Assembly: GCA_041753515.1 (NCBI GenBank)
Contig: JBGSUE010000002.1
Span: 1-44,366 of the forward strand
Reading direction: 5' to 3'
Source of the DNA: JBGSUE01 sp041753515
GTDB lineage: Bacteria > Patescibacteriota > Microgenomatia > UBA10105 > UBA927
DNA length: 44,366 bases
In this document: positions 37,946 to 44,366 of the stretch, in pieces
How positions within the stretch are numbered: position 1 is the stretch's first letter
Layout: every line of letters starts with the position of its first letter
The notes under the pieces: model-generated
What the model was told of the DNA's origin: nothing
Database searches by the model: none
What the model saw: only the letters and a program-made list of their open reading frames with translations
Position numbers and translations under genes: made by a program

Positions 37946-39793
37946 CTACATCCTCTCCACCGTCTCTATGCCCAACAGATACAAACCGTTTTTGAGGGTT
38001 TGGGCTGTGGCGGCAGTGATGATCAGCCTGTTTTCATCGTCTGCAATCTTATGTTTGGCATACATCAGATTAAAAGCTTGCGCCAGCTGAAAAAGATACC
38101 GGCACAATATGTTGGGGGAGTAGCTCCCCGCCGCCTCCGTAACTACTTCCGGAAATATATAAATCAACCTCACTACTGCATGTTCTTCTAAATTCAGTTT
38201 GGGATTTGGGATTTGGGATTTGGGATTTGTATCTGCTTTCCTCAACACACTTTTGCAGCGTGCGCATGTATATAAAAGATACGGTCCCGAATCGCCGTCA
38301 AACGTGATGGATTCGTCAAAATCGAATGAAATTTCCTGATTCGTGGCAACTTTCAAAAATGCGTATTTGACCGCTGCAATTGCCGCTTTCTCTGCAATAT
38401 CTTGATATGTTGCTTTATCTATTTCATCACTTTGATGCTTTTCTTTATCTTTTGTTTTAGAAGTTTGTAGTATGTCATAGATCTTCTTCTTCGCCTCATC
38501 CAGCACCCACTCTCCTAAAACAACATTCCCAAGACGCGACGACATCTTTCCTTTCTTCAGCTTCACCCAGCCGTACACTAAATGCATCTGCTGGTCTTTC
38601 TGCATACCCAGCAATTCCTCAGCTTTAAACGTCGTCTTGAAAAAACTTGCCTGCTCCGGCCCAACCACATGGACTATCCGATCAAGTGTTCCGTGATCTG
38701 TCAACTCCAGTGCGGCCAATGCTAATTCCTTTCCTTCATACGTTGGAAGTCCCAGACTGTTCACGAACACCCGGGTATCCACACCATGTTTTTTACCATC
38801 CAGCACTATTGCACCGTCACTTATGGAAAATATCCCTTTTTTCAATCCGTCATTTACCATCACAACCCCTTTTTCGTACATTTCCGATTCAAAATACAAC
38901 CGGTCAAAATGCGACCCAACCCTCTTATAGATTGCATCGAAATATTCAAGACTCCATTGCCGTGTTTCCTGATATAGGGGATATATCTTGGTGTTTTTCT
39001 CATAAATCTGCTTGTTTATCTCGATAATCTCTTTTTTCGCATTCGCGTCTTCTTCGAAAGCTTTACTGCCGGCTGCATATGCTTTTCCCAAAAACTCCAC
39101 TTTTTCCTGAATGGTCTTTTTTGAGATTTGGGATTTGAGATTTGGGATTTGTAGTATCCCATACAGGCATTTTGCAATATGCATCCCTACGTCACCCTGG
39201 TAATTTGCACGGACGATTGTATTACCCTGACTTTCCAGTAGGCGAACGATCGTTTCTCCTGTTGTGATATTTCGTAAATGGCCGATATGAAAGGCCTTAT
39301 GGGTATTCGGATGGGCAAATTCAACTAATATTTTTTTGGGATTTGGGATTTGCCTGCCTGCCGGCAAGGCAGGAGATTTAGGATTTACTGTACCATAAGC
39401 CTCTTTCTCATTTAGCACTCTCGATAGTCGACTGCTAAGACCTAAGGCTGAAATTTTGATGTTGATAAAACCGGGTTTGACGACATTGACAGATTCTATA
39501 TCCTGTAACACGCGATTCCCGATCGATTCCCGCGATATCTTTTGATCTCTTTGTCCAGTATTCTGATCCTGTTCATCATTCATAATTCGTAATTCGTAAT
39601 TCGTAATTCTTTTTTTAACCTCTAGTCCAATCTCCATCGGGCTTTTTTTAAGTATTTTTACCAGTTTCATGGCAATATTGGTCGTGTATTCACCAAACAC
39701 ATCATTGTCTGATAGGGTAACCTCCGGATCGATGCCGGTGACACCCATGTCAGACAAAATTTTTTTGAGTAACTCTTTCAATTCGTTTTTCAT
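37946..39793 (-). CDS. argS: Arginyl-tRNA synthetase
   Basis: Class Ia synthetase that charges tRNA-Arg with arginine. HIGH motif in HKAFHIGHLRN, KMSK-like loop GKMSSRLGNVV, DALR-type anticodon-binding C terminus ending LLGIETVERM. The start at 39793 (KNELKELLKK): TATTAT (39802-39807, minus sense) lies 8 nt upstream, and the longer frame from 39811 is discarded. At 615 aa it is longer than usual because of four in-frame repeat insertions: at 39577-39610 (RITNYELRI), 39331-39373 (NPKSPALPAGRQIPNPK), 39123-39150 (IPNLKSQIS) and 38201-38228 (NPKSQIPNPK). None falls in the HIGH or KMSK motif. Confidence 0.97.
   Translation of the reverse strand: MKNELKELLKKILSDMGVTGIDPEVTLSDNDVFGEYTTNIAMKLVKILKKSPMEIGLEVKKRITNYELRIMNDEQDQNTGQRDQKISRESIGNRVLQDIESVNVVKPGFINIKISALGLSSRLSRVLNEKEAYGTVNPKSPALPAGRQIPNPKKILVEFAHPNTHKAFHIGHLRNITTGETIVRLLESQGNTIVRANYQGDVGMHIAKCLYGILQIPNLKSQISKKTIQEKVEFLGKAYAAGSKAFEEDANAKKEIIEINKQIYEKNTKIYPLYQETRQWSLEYFDAIYKRVGSHFDRLYFESEMYEKGVVMVNDGLKKGIFSISDGAIVLDGKKHGVDTRVFVNSLGLPTYEGKELALAALELTDHGTLDRIVHVVGPEQASFFKTTFKAEELLGMQKDQQMHLVYGWVKLKKGKMSSRLGNVVLGEWVLDEAKKKIYDILQTSKTKDKEKHQSDEIDKATYQDIAEKAAIAAVKYAFLKVATNQEISFDFDESITFDGDSGPYLLYTCARCKSVLRKADTNPKSQIPNPKLNLEEHAVVRLIYIFPEVVTEAAGSYSPNILCRYLFQLAQAFNLMYAKHKIADDENRLIITAATAQTLKNGLYLLGIETVERM
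38201..38228. repeat. Heptameric array (gggattt)x4 inside argS
   Basis: Four perfect tandem units. In frame it reads NPKSQIPNPK before the C-terminal helical domain. Confidence 0.95.
39123..39150. repeat. Heptameric array inside argS
   Basis: gagattt/gggattt/gagattt/gggattt, four tandem units, read in frame as IPNLKSQIS. Confidence 0.95.
39331..39373. repeat. Heptameric array plus GC-rich palindrome inside argS
   Basis: gggattt units followed by cctgcctgccggcaaggcag, a near-palindrome, then more gattta-type words. In frame on the minus strand it reads SPALPAGRQIPNPK just before the HIGH motif region. Confidence 0.9.
39577..39610. repeat. Heptameric array (aattcgt)x3 inside argS
   Basis: Perfect aattcgt units (39584-39604) with degenerate flanks, read in frame as RITNYELRIMN, nearly the same peptide as in the M16 peptidase. 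Confidence 0.95.
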
Positions 39794-39812
39794 GCTCTCC
39801 AATAATATCACA

Positions 39813-39907
39813 AAAAATGCTTCCGGAACTCCACCCCTAATGAGGGATGGAAGTCCGGAAGCACATATAAGGTATACATATATACATCATTTTAATTTTT
39901 TTGTCAA
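39813..39907 (-). promoter_or_regulatory. Promoter-hairpin-T-tract unit upstream of argS
   Basis: On the minus strand: TTGACA (39907-39902), 17-nt spacer, TATATA (39884-39879), then about 10 nt later a strong hairpin (arms about 39821-39833 and 39851-39862, ttccgga core), then TTTTTT (39820-39815). The argS -10 box and start follow at once. It could be a small terminated RNA or an attenuator read-through leader for argS. Confidence 0.6.
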
Positions 39908-39942
39908 TATATGAAAAAATAGGACTGAAAAATATTACGTAA

Positions 39943-39971
39943 TTGACAAGAGGGGGTATTTCAGATATTAC
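39943..39971 (+). promoter_or_regulatory. Sigma-70-type promoter for the cohesin/dockerin genes
   Basis: TTGACA (39943-39948), 17-nt spacer, TATTAC (39966-39971). Transcription would begin about 8 nt before the ATG at 39986. Confidence 0.7.
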
Positions 39972-39985
39972 TAATAATAGTAGGT

Positions 39986-41158
39986 ATGAAATCATATCTG
40001 TCCAAACGCAATTATCAGCTCTTCCTCATCCTGTTTTCCGCAGTTATCCTTACCATCCTTGCCCAAACCGTCATGACGCCCCTCAAAAACGTCCTCAACC
40101 GTTCAAAAGCACAATCTGCAAACAGCTTTTTTTTCTCTCCGGCATCAATCACCATGCCGCCAAATACCACCGTGACGGCAAAAGCAAATGTAGGCACGAA
40201 TGTCGTGAGCTTTATTGGAGTCCGGTTACAATTTGATATCACAAAGGTTCAACTGACGTCTCAACCTGTCTTTCCTCTTGTTGCCAGCGGTGATCTCTAT
40301 CTGGCAATTCCGCATCCGAATTATCAAAAAATTAACTGTAATCCGTCAAGCGGGGACTCCACCTGTACAAACGGCGTCCTGCAGTTTGCCATGGCAGTAT
40401 ATCCGCAGGCCGGAAATACTCCCCAAACAGGCACATTTGACCTGGCTCAATTATCTTTTACCTCAGTTTCCAATGTGTCTAATGATTCACTGAATATTGC
40501 ATATGTCACAACGCAAAATGAAAACGAAATTGTCGATAATGCAACCGGCCAAGATCTGCCATTGTCCCTTGTTGCACTACCGGTCACCCTCAATCCGCAA
40601 GCTGCGACGAATACTCCGACACGTACTCCATCACCGAGTAGGACTCCGACGCCAAGTGTTTCCCCAACGCTTCCACCGGGAATAACACCGTCTGTGACAC
40701 CGACGCCAAGCCGCACGCCGACTCCATCATCAACTCCGACACGCACACCCACGCCATCCCGGACACCCACGCTTCCTCCTGGAGTAACTGCATCGGCAAC
40801 TCCAACTCCATCACGGACTCCAAGCCCGACACGGACGCCAACACTTCCACCGGGGATAACTGCATCTGCAACTCCAACTCCATCACGGACTCCAAGCCCG
40901 ACACGGACACCGACACCGATTCCAGGTCAGCCATCCAATACTGCTGCACCGTCGCAAACGCCTCTGCCAACCTATACGGCATCACCGCTCGCATGCGATG
41001 CAAACGGAGACAAACGGGTAGATGACAACGACTTCCTGATCATGCTGTCGCACTTTTTGGAATACAATAATGGCGGAGTGGCAGTAGGCGACTGCAACGG
41101 AAACGGCGTCGTTGACGGAGTAGACTATGTCATCTGGATGAAAAACGCTCAATTTTAA
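39986..41158 (+). CDS. Cell-surface cohesin-like/dockerin protein with Thr-Pro linker (390 aa)
   Basis: N-terminal signal/anchor helix (about residues 12-30), then a cohesin-like beta-sandwich (about 47-200; FSPASITMPPNTTVTAKANV start, VGTNVVSFIGVRLQFD). Next comes a long (T/S)PT repeat linker (about 208-330) with tandem 24-residue units, and a C-terminal type I dockerin with two Ca-binding loops (DANGDKRVDDNDF, DCNGNGVVDGVDYV). Cohesin and dockerin bind one another in cellulosomes; in this lineage such proteins probably assemble surface structures. First of a two-gene operon (5-bp gap). Confidence 0.88.
   Translation: MKSYLSKRNYQLFLILFSAVILTILAQTVMTPLKNVLNRSKAQSANSFFFSPASITMPPNTTVTAKANVGTNVVSFIGVRLQFDITKVQLTSQPVFPLVASGDLYLAIPHPNYQKINCNPSSGDSTCTNGVLQFAMAVYPQAGNTPQTGTFDLAQLSFTSVSNVSNDSLNIAYVTTQNENEIVDNATGQDLPLSLVALPVTLNPQAATNTPTRTPSPSRTPTPSVSPTLPPGITPSVTPTPSRTPTPSSTPTRTPTPSRTPTLPPGVTASATPTPSRTPSPTRTPTLPPGITASATPTPSRTPSPTRTPTPIPGQPSNTAAPSQTPLPTYTASPLACDANGDKRVDDNDFLIMLSHFLEYNNGGVAVGDCNGNGVVDGVDYVIWMKNAQF
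40788..40931. repeat. 72-bp tandem repeat in the Thr-Pro linker
   Basis: Two copies of a 72-bp unit (24 codons, LPPGITASATPTPSRTPSP-type) starting at 40788 and 40860, nearly identical in DNA. It offers length variation of the linker by slippage or recombination. Confidence 0.85.
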
Positions 41159-41163
41159 ACATT

Positions 41164-42120
41164 ATGAAATTAAACAGAAGCAGATCAACCACTGAGGTGC
41201 ATACACCAACAAACAATAAACAGATCATTATTTACGTGCTGTTTGGCATCGTCAGCCTGTTTCTTGTTAGCCGCCTGGCAAATCTGAAGGAATCTTTTGA
41301 TCCGCGGTCTAAAGCTCAAATATCCCCGGTGAAATTCTATCTGACGCCTGCCGCCGCCGTTGTCCCGCCCAATAGAACAATCAAACTCATGATAGACGGA
41401 AAAGATGAAAAAATCGTTTTTACCCGTGTTGAGCTGACATTTGACTCAAATAAAATCATGCTTGTGAACAATATTGCCACAACCGACAAACTCCGCACGA
41501 TCATTAAAAAATCAACGATTGACGAAGCAAATGCAACCGGACGCATTAAACTTATTCTGGCTCTTGCGGCTGCCGATAAAGCCAATCCGCCTGTAGGCGC
41601 ATACGAACTTGCCCAGTTCACGATCGCCCCGAAAATCAGCTCATACAGCACATCGGATATTCACATCGATACATCAGCTATGCAGGTCGTCAACTGGGAC
41701 GCATCGGAAATGGTGACGGAGCATGCAAACATGAAAATTACCCTGAATCCTGCCACAGGAGGAGCGTATATCAATCCTACTGCCACAGTATATGTTGAAC
41801 CGACAGAGGAAGAATATAATGAGGATGAATTTGAATATCCCACTAACACGCCATATATATACCAATCACCGATTCCGGTCGAGTATTCACCATATCCGGA
41901 ATTTACACCTGAACCGGTGCCAATACCCATACCGGACAGGGAAAACTTCGAAGGGGATATGAACGGCGATGAGTGCGTCAACTTTACCGACATTGGTATG
42001 TGTCTGCACGTCCTCTGGCCGTTTGGAGCAAAATCCTGCGACGCAAACCGAGACGGGTTATCCAATTTCTATGATCTCTTCTTCATTATTACACGATTAG
42101 GGAATGGGTGTGTGAGGTAA
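41164..42120 (+). CDS. Second cohesin-like/dockerin surface protein (318 aa)
   Basis: Same plan as the upstream gene: N-terminal membrane helix (about residues 21-38), a cohesin-like domain starting ISPVKFYLTPAAAVVPPNRT, a shorter acidic Tyr/Pro/Glu linker (about 206-260) instead of Thr-Pro repeats, and a C-terminal dockerin (GDMNGDECVNFTDI, DANRDGLSNFYDL). Paralogous to the 390-aa protein but well diverged. Starts 5 nt after its stop; same transcript. Confidence 0.87.
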   Translation: MKLNRSRSTTEVHTPTNNKQIIIYVLFGIVSLFLVSRLANLKESFDPRSKAQISPVKFYLTPAAAVVPPNRTIKLMIDGKDEKIVFTRVELTFDSNKIMLVNNIATTDKLRTIIKKSTIDEANATGRIKLILALAAADKANPPVGAYELAQFTIAPKISSYSTSDIHIDTSAMQVVNWDASEMVTEHANMKITLNPATGGAYINPTATVYVEPTEEEYNEDEFEYPTNTPYIYQSPIPVEYSPYPEFTPEPVPIPIPDRENFEGDMNGDECVNFTDIGMCLHVLWPFGAKSCDANRDGLSNFYDLFFIITRLGNGCVR

Positions 42121-42130
42121 CTTTCTTCTT

Positions 42131-42214
42131 TGTCATCCTGAGCTGCCGAAGGCAAGCGAAGGATCTCGTAAATTCACCAGATTCTTCACCGCCAGTTGGC
42201 GGTTCAGAATGACA
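42131..42214. repeat. REP-like repeat TGTCATCCTGA...TCAGAATGACA (84 bp)
   Basis: Ends tgtcatcctga/tcagaatgaca and internal gaaggatctcg/gattcttca. A third family member, between the convergent dockerin and MBL genes. Confidence 0.88.
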
Positions 42215-43129
42215 TTATTTCTGTGTAACAACATTCCATGTCTTCCCATCGCTCACAACTTCGATATCACCATGTTCATCAGTCCTGACAATGGTGTAGC
42301 CGATTTTTTCCAGTCTTTTGATAATCTCAAGTGATGGGTGGCCGAACGTATTTTTTCCGACGGAAATCACAGCAACCGCATTTTTTGATACACGGGATAT
42401 TTTTTCAAAGAATGCGTCATTCATCCCGGTACTTGCCCCATGATGGGGTACTTTTAATACCTCCAAACCGTCTGATTCAGGTGGAATCACTGCAGAGAGT
42501 GATGTATCCACCCGGCTGTCTGCATCACCTGTCAGAAGTGCATCAAAAGCACCGTAGGACACTTTCAACACAACACTGGCATCATTGACATTTCCAGCGG
42601 AAACTCCCAGCACATTTCCTCCTGGCGTGTTTACCGGACGCATGAATGCAATCTGTGCAGCCGTTGGCCACAAAACTGATAGTGTTACATTACCAATACC
42701 AATGCGCTGCCCCGACTGCGCAAGTCGCTCTGCCGATCCCTCCGATTTTGACGCCTCCATAAGTTTAATGAAACCATCCGATTCATTTGTCACATCGCTT
42801 CGCATGAAATGATGCACCGTATACCGTTCAAAAACGGAGATAAGCCCCTGCAGATGATCTTTCTGGGGGTGAGTAAGGACCACAATATCAATATCCCTAT
42901 CCCAAAAGGGCATATGGCGTCCCAAACACCCCAAGATATTTGTGTTGGGCCCGCCGTCAACAACCATATCATGCCCGTCAGGAAAACGGACATATATCCC
43001 ATCTCCCTGACCCACGTCACAAAACACCAGATGCAGCTTCCCGTCGGGCAGCGTGCCCCAATAACTTACAGCCAATACTATCAGACAAAGAATCAAACTG
43101 ATGATGACACCATATCTTAGCTTGAACAT
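42215..43129 (-). CDS. Membrane-anchored ComEC/Rec2-type metallo-beta-lactamase protein (304 aa)
   Basis: N-terminal transmembrane helix (about 7-25), then an MBL fold: VGQGDGIYVRFP, VVDGGP, LTHPQKDHLQGL (His87, Asp91, His92), LLTGDAD, VPHHGAS and GKNTFGHPS. This matches the extracytoplasmic nuclease-like domain of ComEC DNA-uptake channels but without the channel domain. The second metal His of HxHxDH is Gln89. It may hydrolyse phosphodiesters outside the cell, for example DNA; the substrate is inference. GATAAT (43136-43141, minus sense) is 6 nt before the ATG; leaderless. Confidence 0.88.
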   Translation of the reverse strand: MFKLRYGVIISLILCLIVLAVSYWGTLPDGKLHLVFCDVGQGDGIYVRFPDGHDMVVDGGPNTNILGCLGRHMPFWDRDIDIVVLTHPQKDHLQGLISVFERYTVHHFMRSDVTNESDGFIKLMEASKSEGSAERLAQSGQRIGIGNVTLSVLWPTAAQIAFMRPVNTPGGNVLGVSAGNVNDASVVLKVSYGAFDALLTGDADSRVDTSLSAVIPPESDGLEVLKVPHHGASTGMNDAFFEKISRVSKNAVAVISVGKNTFGHPSLEIIKRLEKIGYTIVRTDEHGDIEVVSDGKTWNVVTQK

Positions 43130-43245
43130 ATCATGATTATCTCTTATTATTGTAGCTTACAAAATTTATTTTATGTTAAGCCATAAATATTATCCTATAA
43201 TATATAATTAATTCACATAAATCTCTAATTAGTATAATCTTATAG

Positions 43246-43273
43246 TTGACATATTCTCTCAATCTGGTATAAT
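43246..43273 (+). promoter_or_regulatory. Sigma-70-type promoter for the lipoprotein gene
   Basis: TTGACA (43246-43251), 16-nt spacer, TATAAT (43268-43273). Confidence 0.8.
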
Positions 43274-43279
43274 GCCACG

Positions 43280-43443
43280 TATCGTTTTCCAACCAAGGCA
43301 CTTAAAGTGTGCTTTTTTTGGGTACGATACTTTGCACATTACCAACCGAGAGTGAACAATTTCTCCTGAAACTTCGTGTCGCATGAGATATGGATACATA
43401 AATATCTATTTTTCATGCGATACTAAATCACTAGGAGAACATC
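43280..43443 (+). promoter_or_regulatory. Structured 5' leader of the lipoprotein gene (about 164 nt)
   Basis: Stem gtatcgt/acgatac (about 43279-43329) encloses an inner ggcac/gtgtgc hairpin followed by a T tract, which could work as a terminator. A second hairpin tcgcatgaga/tttcatgcga (about 43379-43424) precedes the Shine-Dalgarno sequence aggag (43433-43437). The pair of structures looks like a switchable leader; no known class recognised. Confidence 0.55.
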
Positions 43444-44244
43444 ATGTACAATAGAATCAAATTCGTAGTATTTTCAATCGTCATCTTGAGTCTGATCCTG
43501 TCATCCTGCGGCAATGTGGATGTGTACCAGGAACCCCAAATGGTGACGTCTAACTCGGTGACGCCGGTGTTGCCGACTGAATTCATCACGATTCCTGGCA
43601 ACATACAAGACCCCACCATCGAGGAAATCACCCTCACCGTGGACGATATGAAGCCTGTGATTGAACAGTTCAAGGATCTGGGATATACGCCGCACATTGC
43701 ATCAACAGCATTGGTTGTTCCTGCAGCACGTCAGTTCATGACCCCTGCGGATTGCGGTGCAATTGGAAAAATAACCGATCAGATTGTCCGACATGCTCTG
43801 GATCCCTACCGGAGTGTAGAACCGAATGTCAAATGGGCAGGCGCTGCAATCCCGACACTTGAACGACTTTTTGAAGCCATGAAAAATGGTCAAATCGACA
43901 TCCGGATGTTTATCCAATCTCCGGCCGGTGACTCGATCTACTTGTGGTTTCAATGGTTCGATCCGGTCAAGCAGAAAACCCGTGAAATTGCGCTATTGAT
44001 CGGTGAAGGAGCCAAACAAAAGATCGGTACAATATTTCCGATGGGCGAACCTGCTGTTATCAGCATCTATGGAAGTCTGCAGGAATACGTGATTAAAAAA
44101 GCCCAGGAAATTGCCATGTATAACGGACATACTGCGAGTCCTGATGCCGTCATTCTGATAAGCAAAACCGCTCTTGAACTACTCGGTGGCGGGTTTGCCC
44201 TTGGAATGGGCTACAAACTGCTTACAGGGGTCTTGCCCAGTTAG
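43444..44244 (+). CDS. Lipoprotein of unknown function (266 aa)
   Basis: The signal peptide ends in a lipobox LSSC (Cys22), so it is probably a lipid-anchored exported protein. The mature part has a Thr/Pro/Val-rich spacer (30-55), then an alpha/beta domain with no family match. The last 30 residues are hydrophobic and Gly-rich (LELLGGGFALGMGYKLL). It has a consensus promoter, a structured leader and a Shine-Dalgarno sequence 6 nt before the ATG. The final 17 nt of the gene belong to the terminal inverted repeat. Confidence 0.75.
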   Translation: MYNRIKFVVFSIVILSLILSSCGNVDVYQEPQMVTSNSVTPVLPTEFITIPGNIQDPTIEEITLTVDDMKPVIEQFKDLGYTPHIASTALVVPAARQFMTPADCGAIGKITDQIVRHALDPYRSVEPNVKWAGAAIPTLERLFEAMKNGQIDIRMFIQSPAGDSIYLWFQWFDPVKQKTREIALLIGEGAKQKIGTIFPMGEPAVISIYGSLQEYVIKKAQEIAMYNGHTASPDAVILISKTALELLGGGFALGMGYKLLTGVLPS

Positions 44245-44366
44245 ATGTTAAATTATAAGTCTTTCTTTTCGGCGATGTTGCGCTAGCAACATGCGTAGAT
44301 CTTTCTCGATTGTAGCACGGTGATTGAAGCGATATTCGGTCTCTAGGAGAAAAGCGGGGAAGCGTC
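44228..44366. repeat. Right terminal inverted repeat (139 bp)
   Basis: Exact reverse complement of 2-140. It starts 17 nt inside the lipoprotein gene and runs to the window end; it includes a gttgc/gcaac hairpin. Confidence 0.95.

Noticed and set aside
39810..39910. T-box riboswitch upstream of argS
   Set aside because: No conserved T-box bulge sequence, no specifier loop, and the unit is too short (about 60 nt of RNA).
40620..40940. CRISPR-like array in the Thr-Pro linker
   Set aside because: Repeat unit and spacing follow codons of a (T/S)PT linker inside one open gene. There are no unique spacers and no cas genes; long reverse-strand frames here are shadows of the repeat.
2..44366. A linear extrachromosomal element with telomere-like inverted ends
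   Set aside because: Core genes (mreB, lepA, argS, ndk, tRNAs) argue for chromosome, and no replication, partition or virion genes are seen. A repeat-bounded contig is simpler.
1..44366. Alternative genetic code with UGA read as Gly or Trp
   Set aside because: Several genes end cleanly at TGA (ndk, the HExxH protein with an ATGA overlap), and no conserved motif is interrupted by TGA.

Overview
The window looks like chromosomal DNA of a Patescibacteria (Candidate Phyla Radiation) bacterium, most likely of the Microgenomates type. The lineage is inferred from gene content and not proven. Housekeeping genes (mreB, ndk, lepA, argS, a maf homologue, two tRNAs) sit among large proteins of unknown function, cohesin/dockerin proteins with Thr-Pro linkers, a sortase, a PaaX-like protein, a stand-alone ComEC-type metallo-beta-lactamase protein and several toxin-antitoxin loci. 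There are no amino-acid, nucleotide or lipid biosynthesis operons. Reading frames fit the standard code, with TAA, TAG and TGA all used as stops.

Layout: 1-5220 holds a small membrane protein, a WecG/TagA glycosyltransferase, mreB, a PEGA/propeller surface protein and another small membrane protein. 5479-7089 holds tRNA-Arg(CCT), tRNA-Pro(CGG), maf and two tiny genes. 7187-11276 is a run of three unknown genes led by a probable alpha/beta-hydrolase. 11268-17071 holds ndk, an M16 peptidase, a two-gene coiled-coil operon, a conserved unknown and a PaaX-like protein. 17160-22700 is a cell-surface block: a pilin/TadE-like protein, a sortase with its LPVAG substrate, hicBA and a secreted Cys-rich protein. 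22737-28215 is a 1117-residue membrane protein whose 3' end is repeated three more times, with toxin-antitoxin modules between the copies. 28432-33485 holds an HExxH membrane protein, unknowns, lepA and a secreted protein. 33633-39793 holds unknowns, a 1056-residue protein, a four-helix-bundle protein and argS. 39986-44244 holds two cohesin/dockerin proteins, the MBL protein and a lipoprotein. The ends are 139-bp inverted copies of one another.

Two expression styles stand out. Many genes appear leaderless: a TANNNT -10 box lies 6-9 nt before the start codon. Exported and small membrane proteins instead tend to have a consensus promoter, a leader of about 70-520 nt with hairpins, and a clear Shine-Dalgarno sequence.

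The most unusual structure is recurrent displacement of gene 3' ends. The C-terminal coding tails of the large membrane protein, lepA and the PEGA gene each recur, diverged but recognisable, just downstream of the current stop codon, separated by toxin-antitoxin cassettes or short palindromic DNA. The region is also full of heptameric tandem repeats and 34-36-bp palindromes, several of them in frame inside essential genes (argS four times, lepA three times, mreB once).
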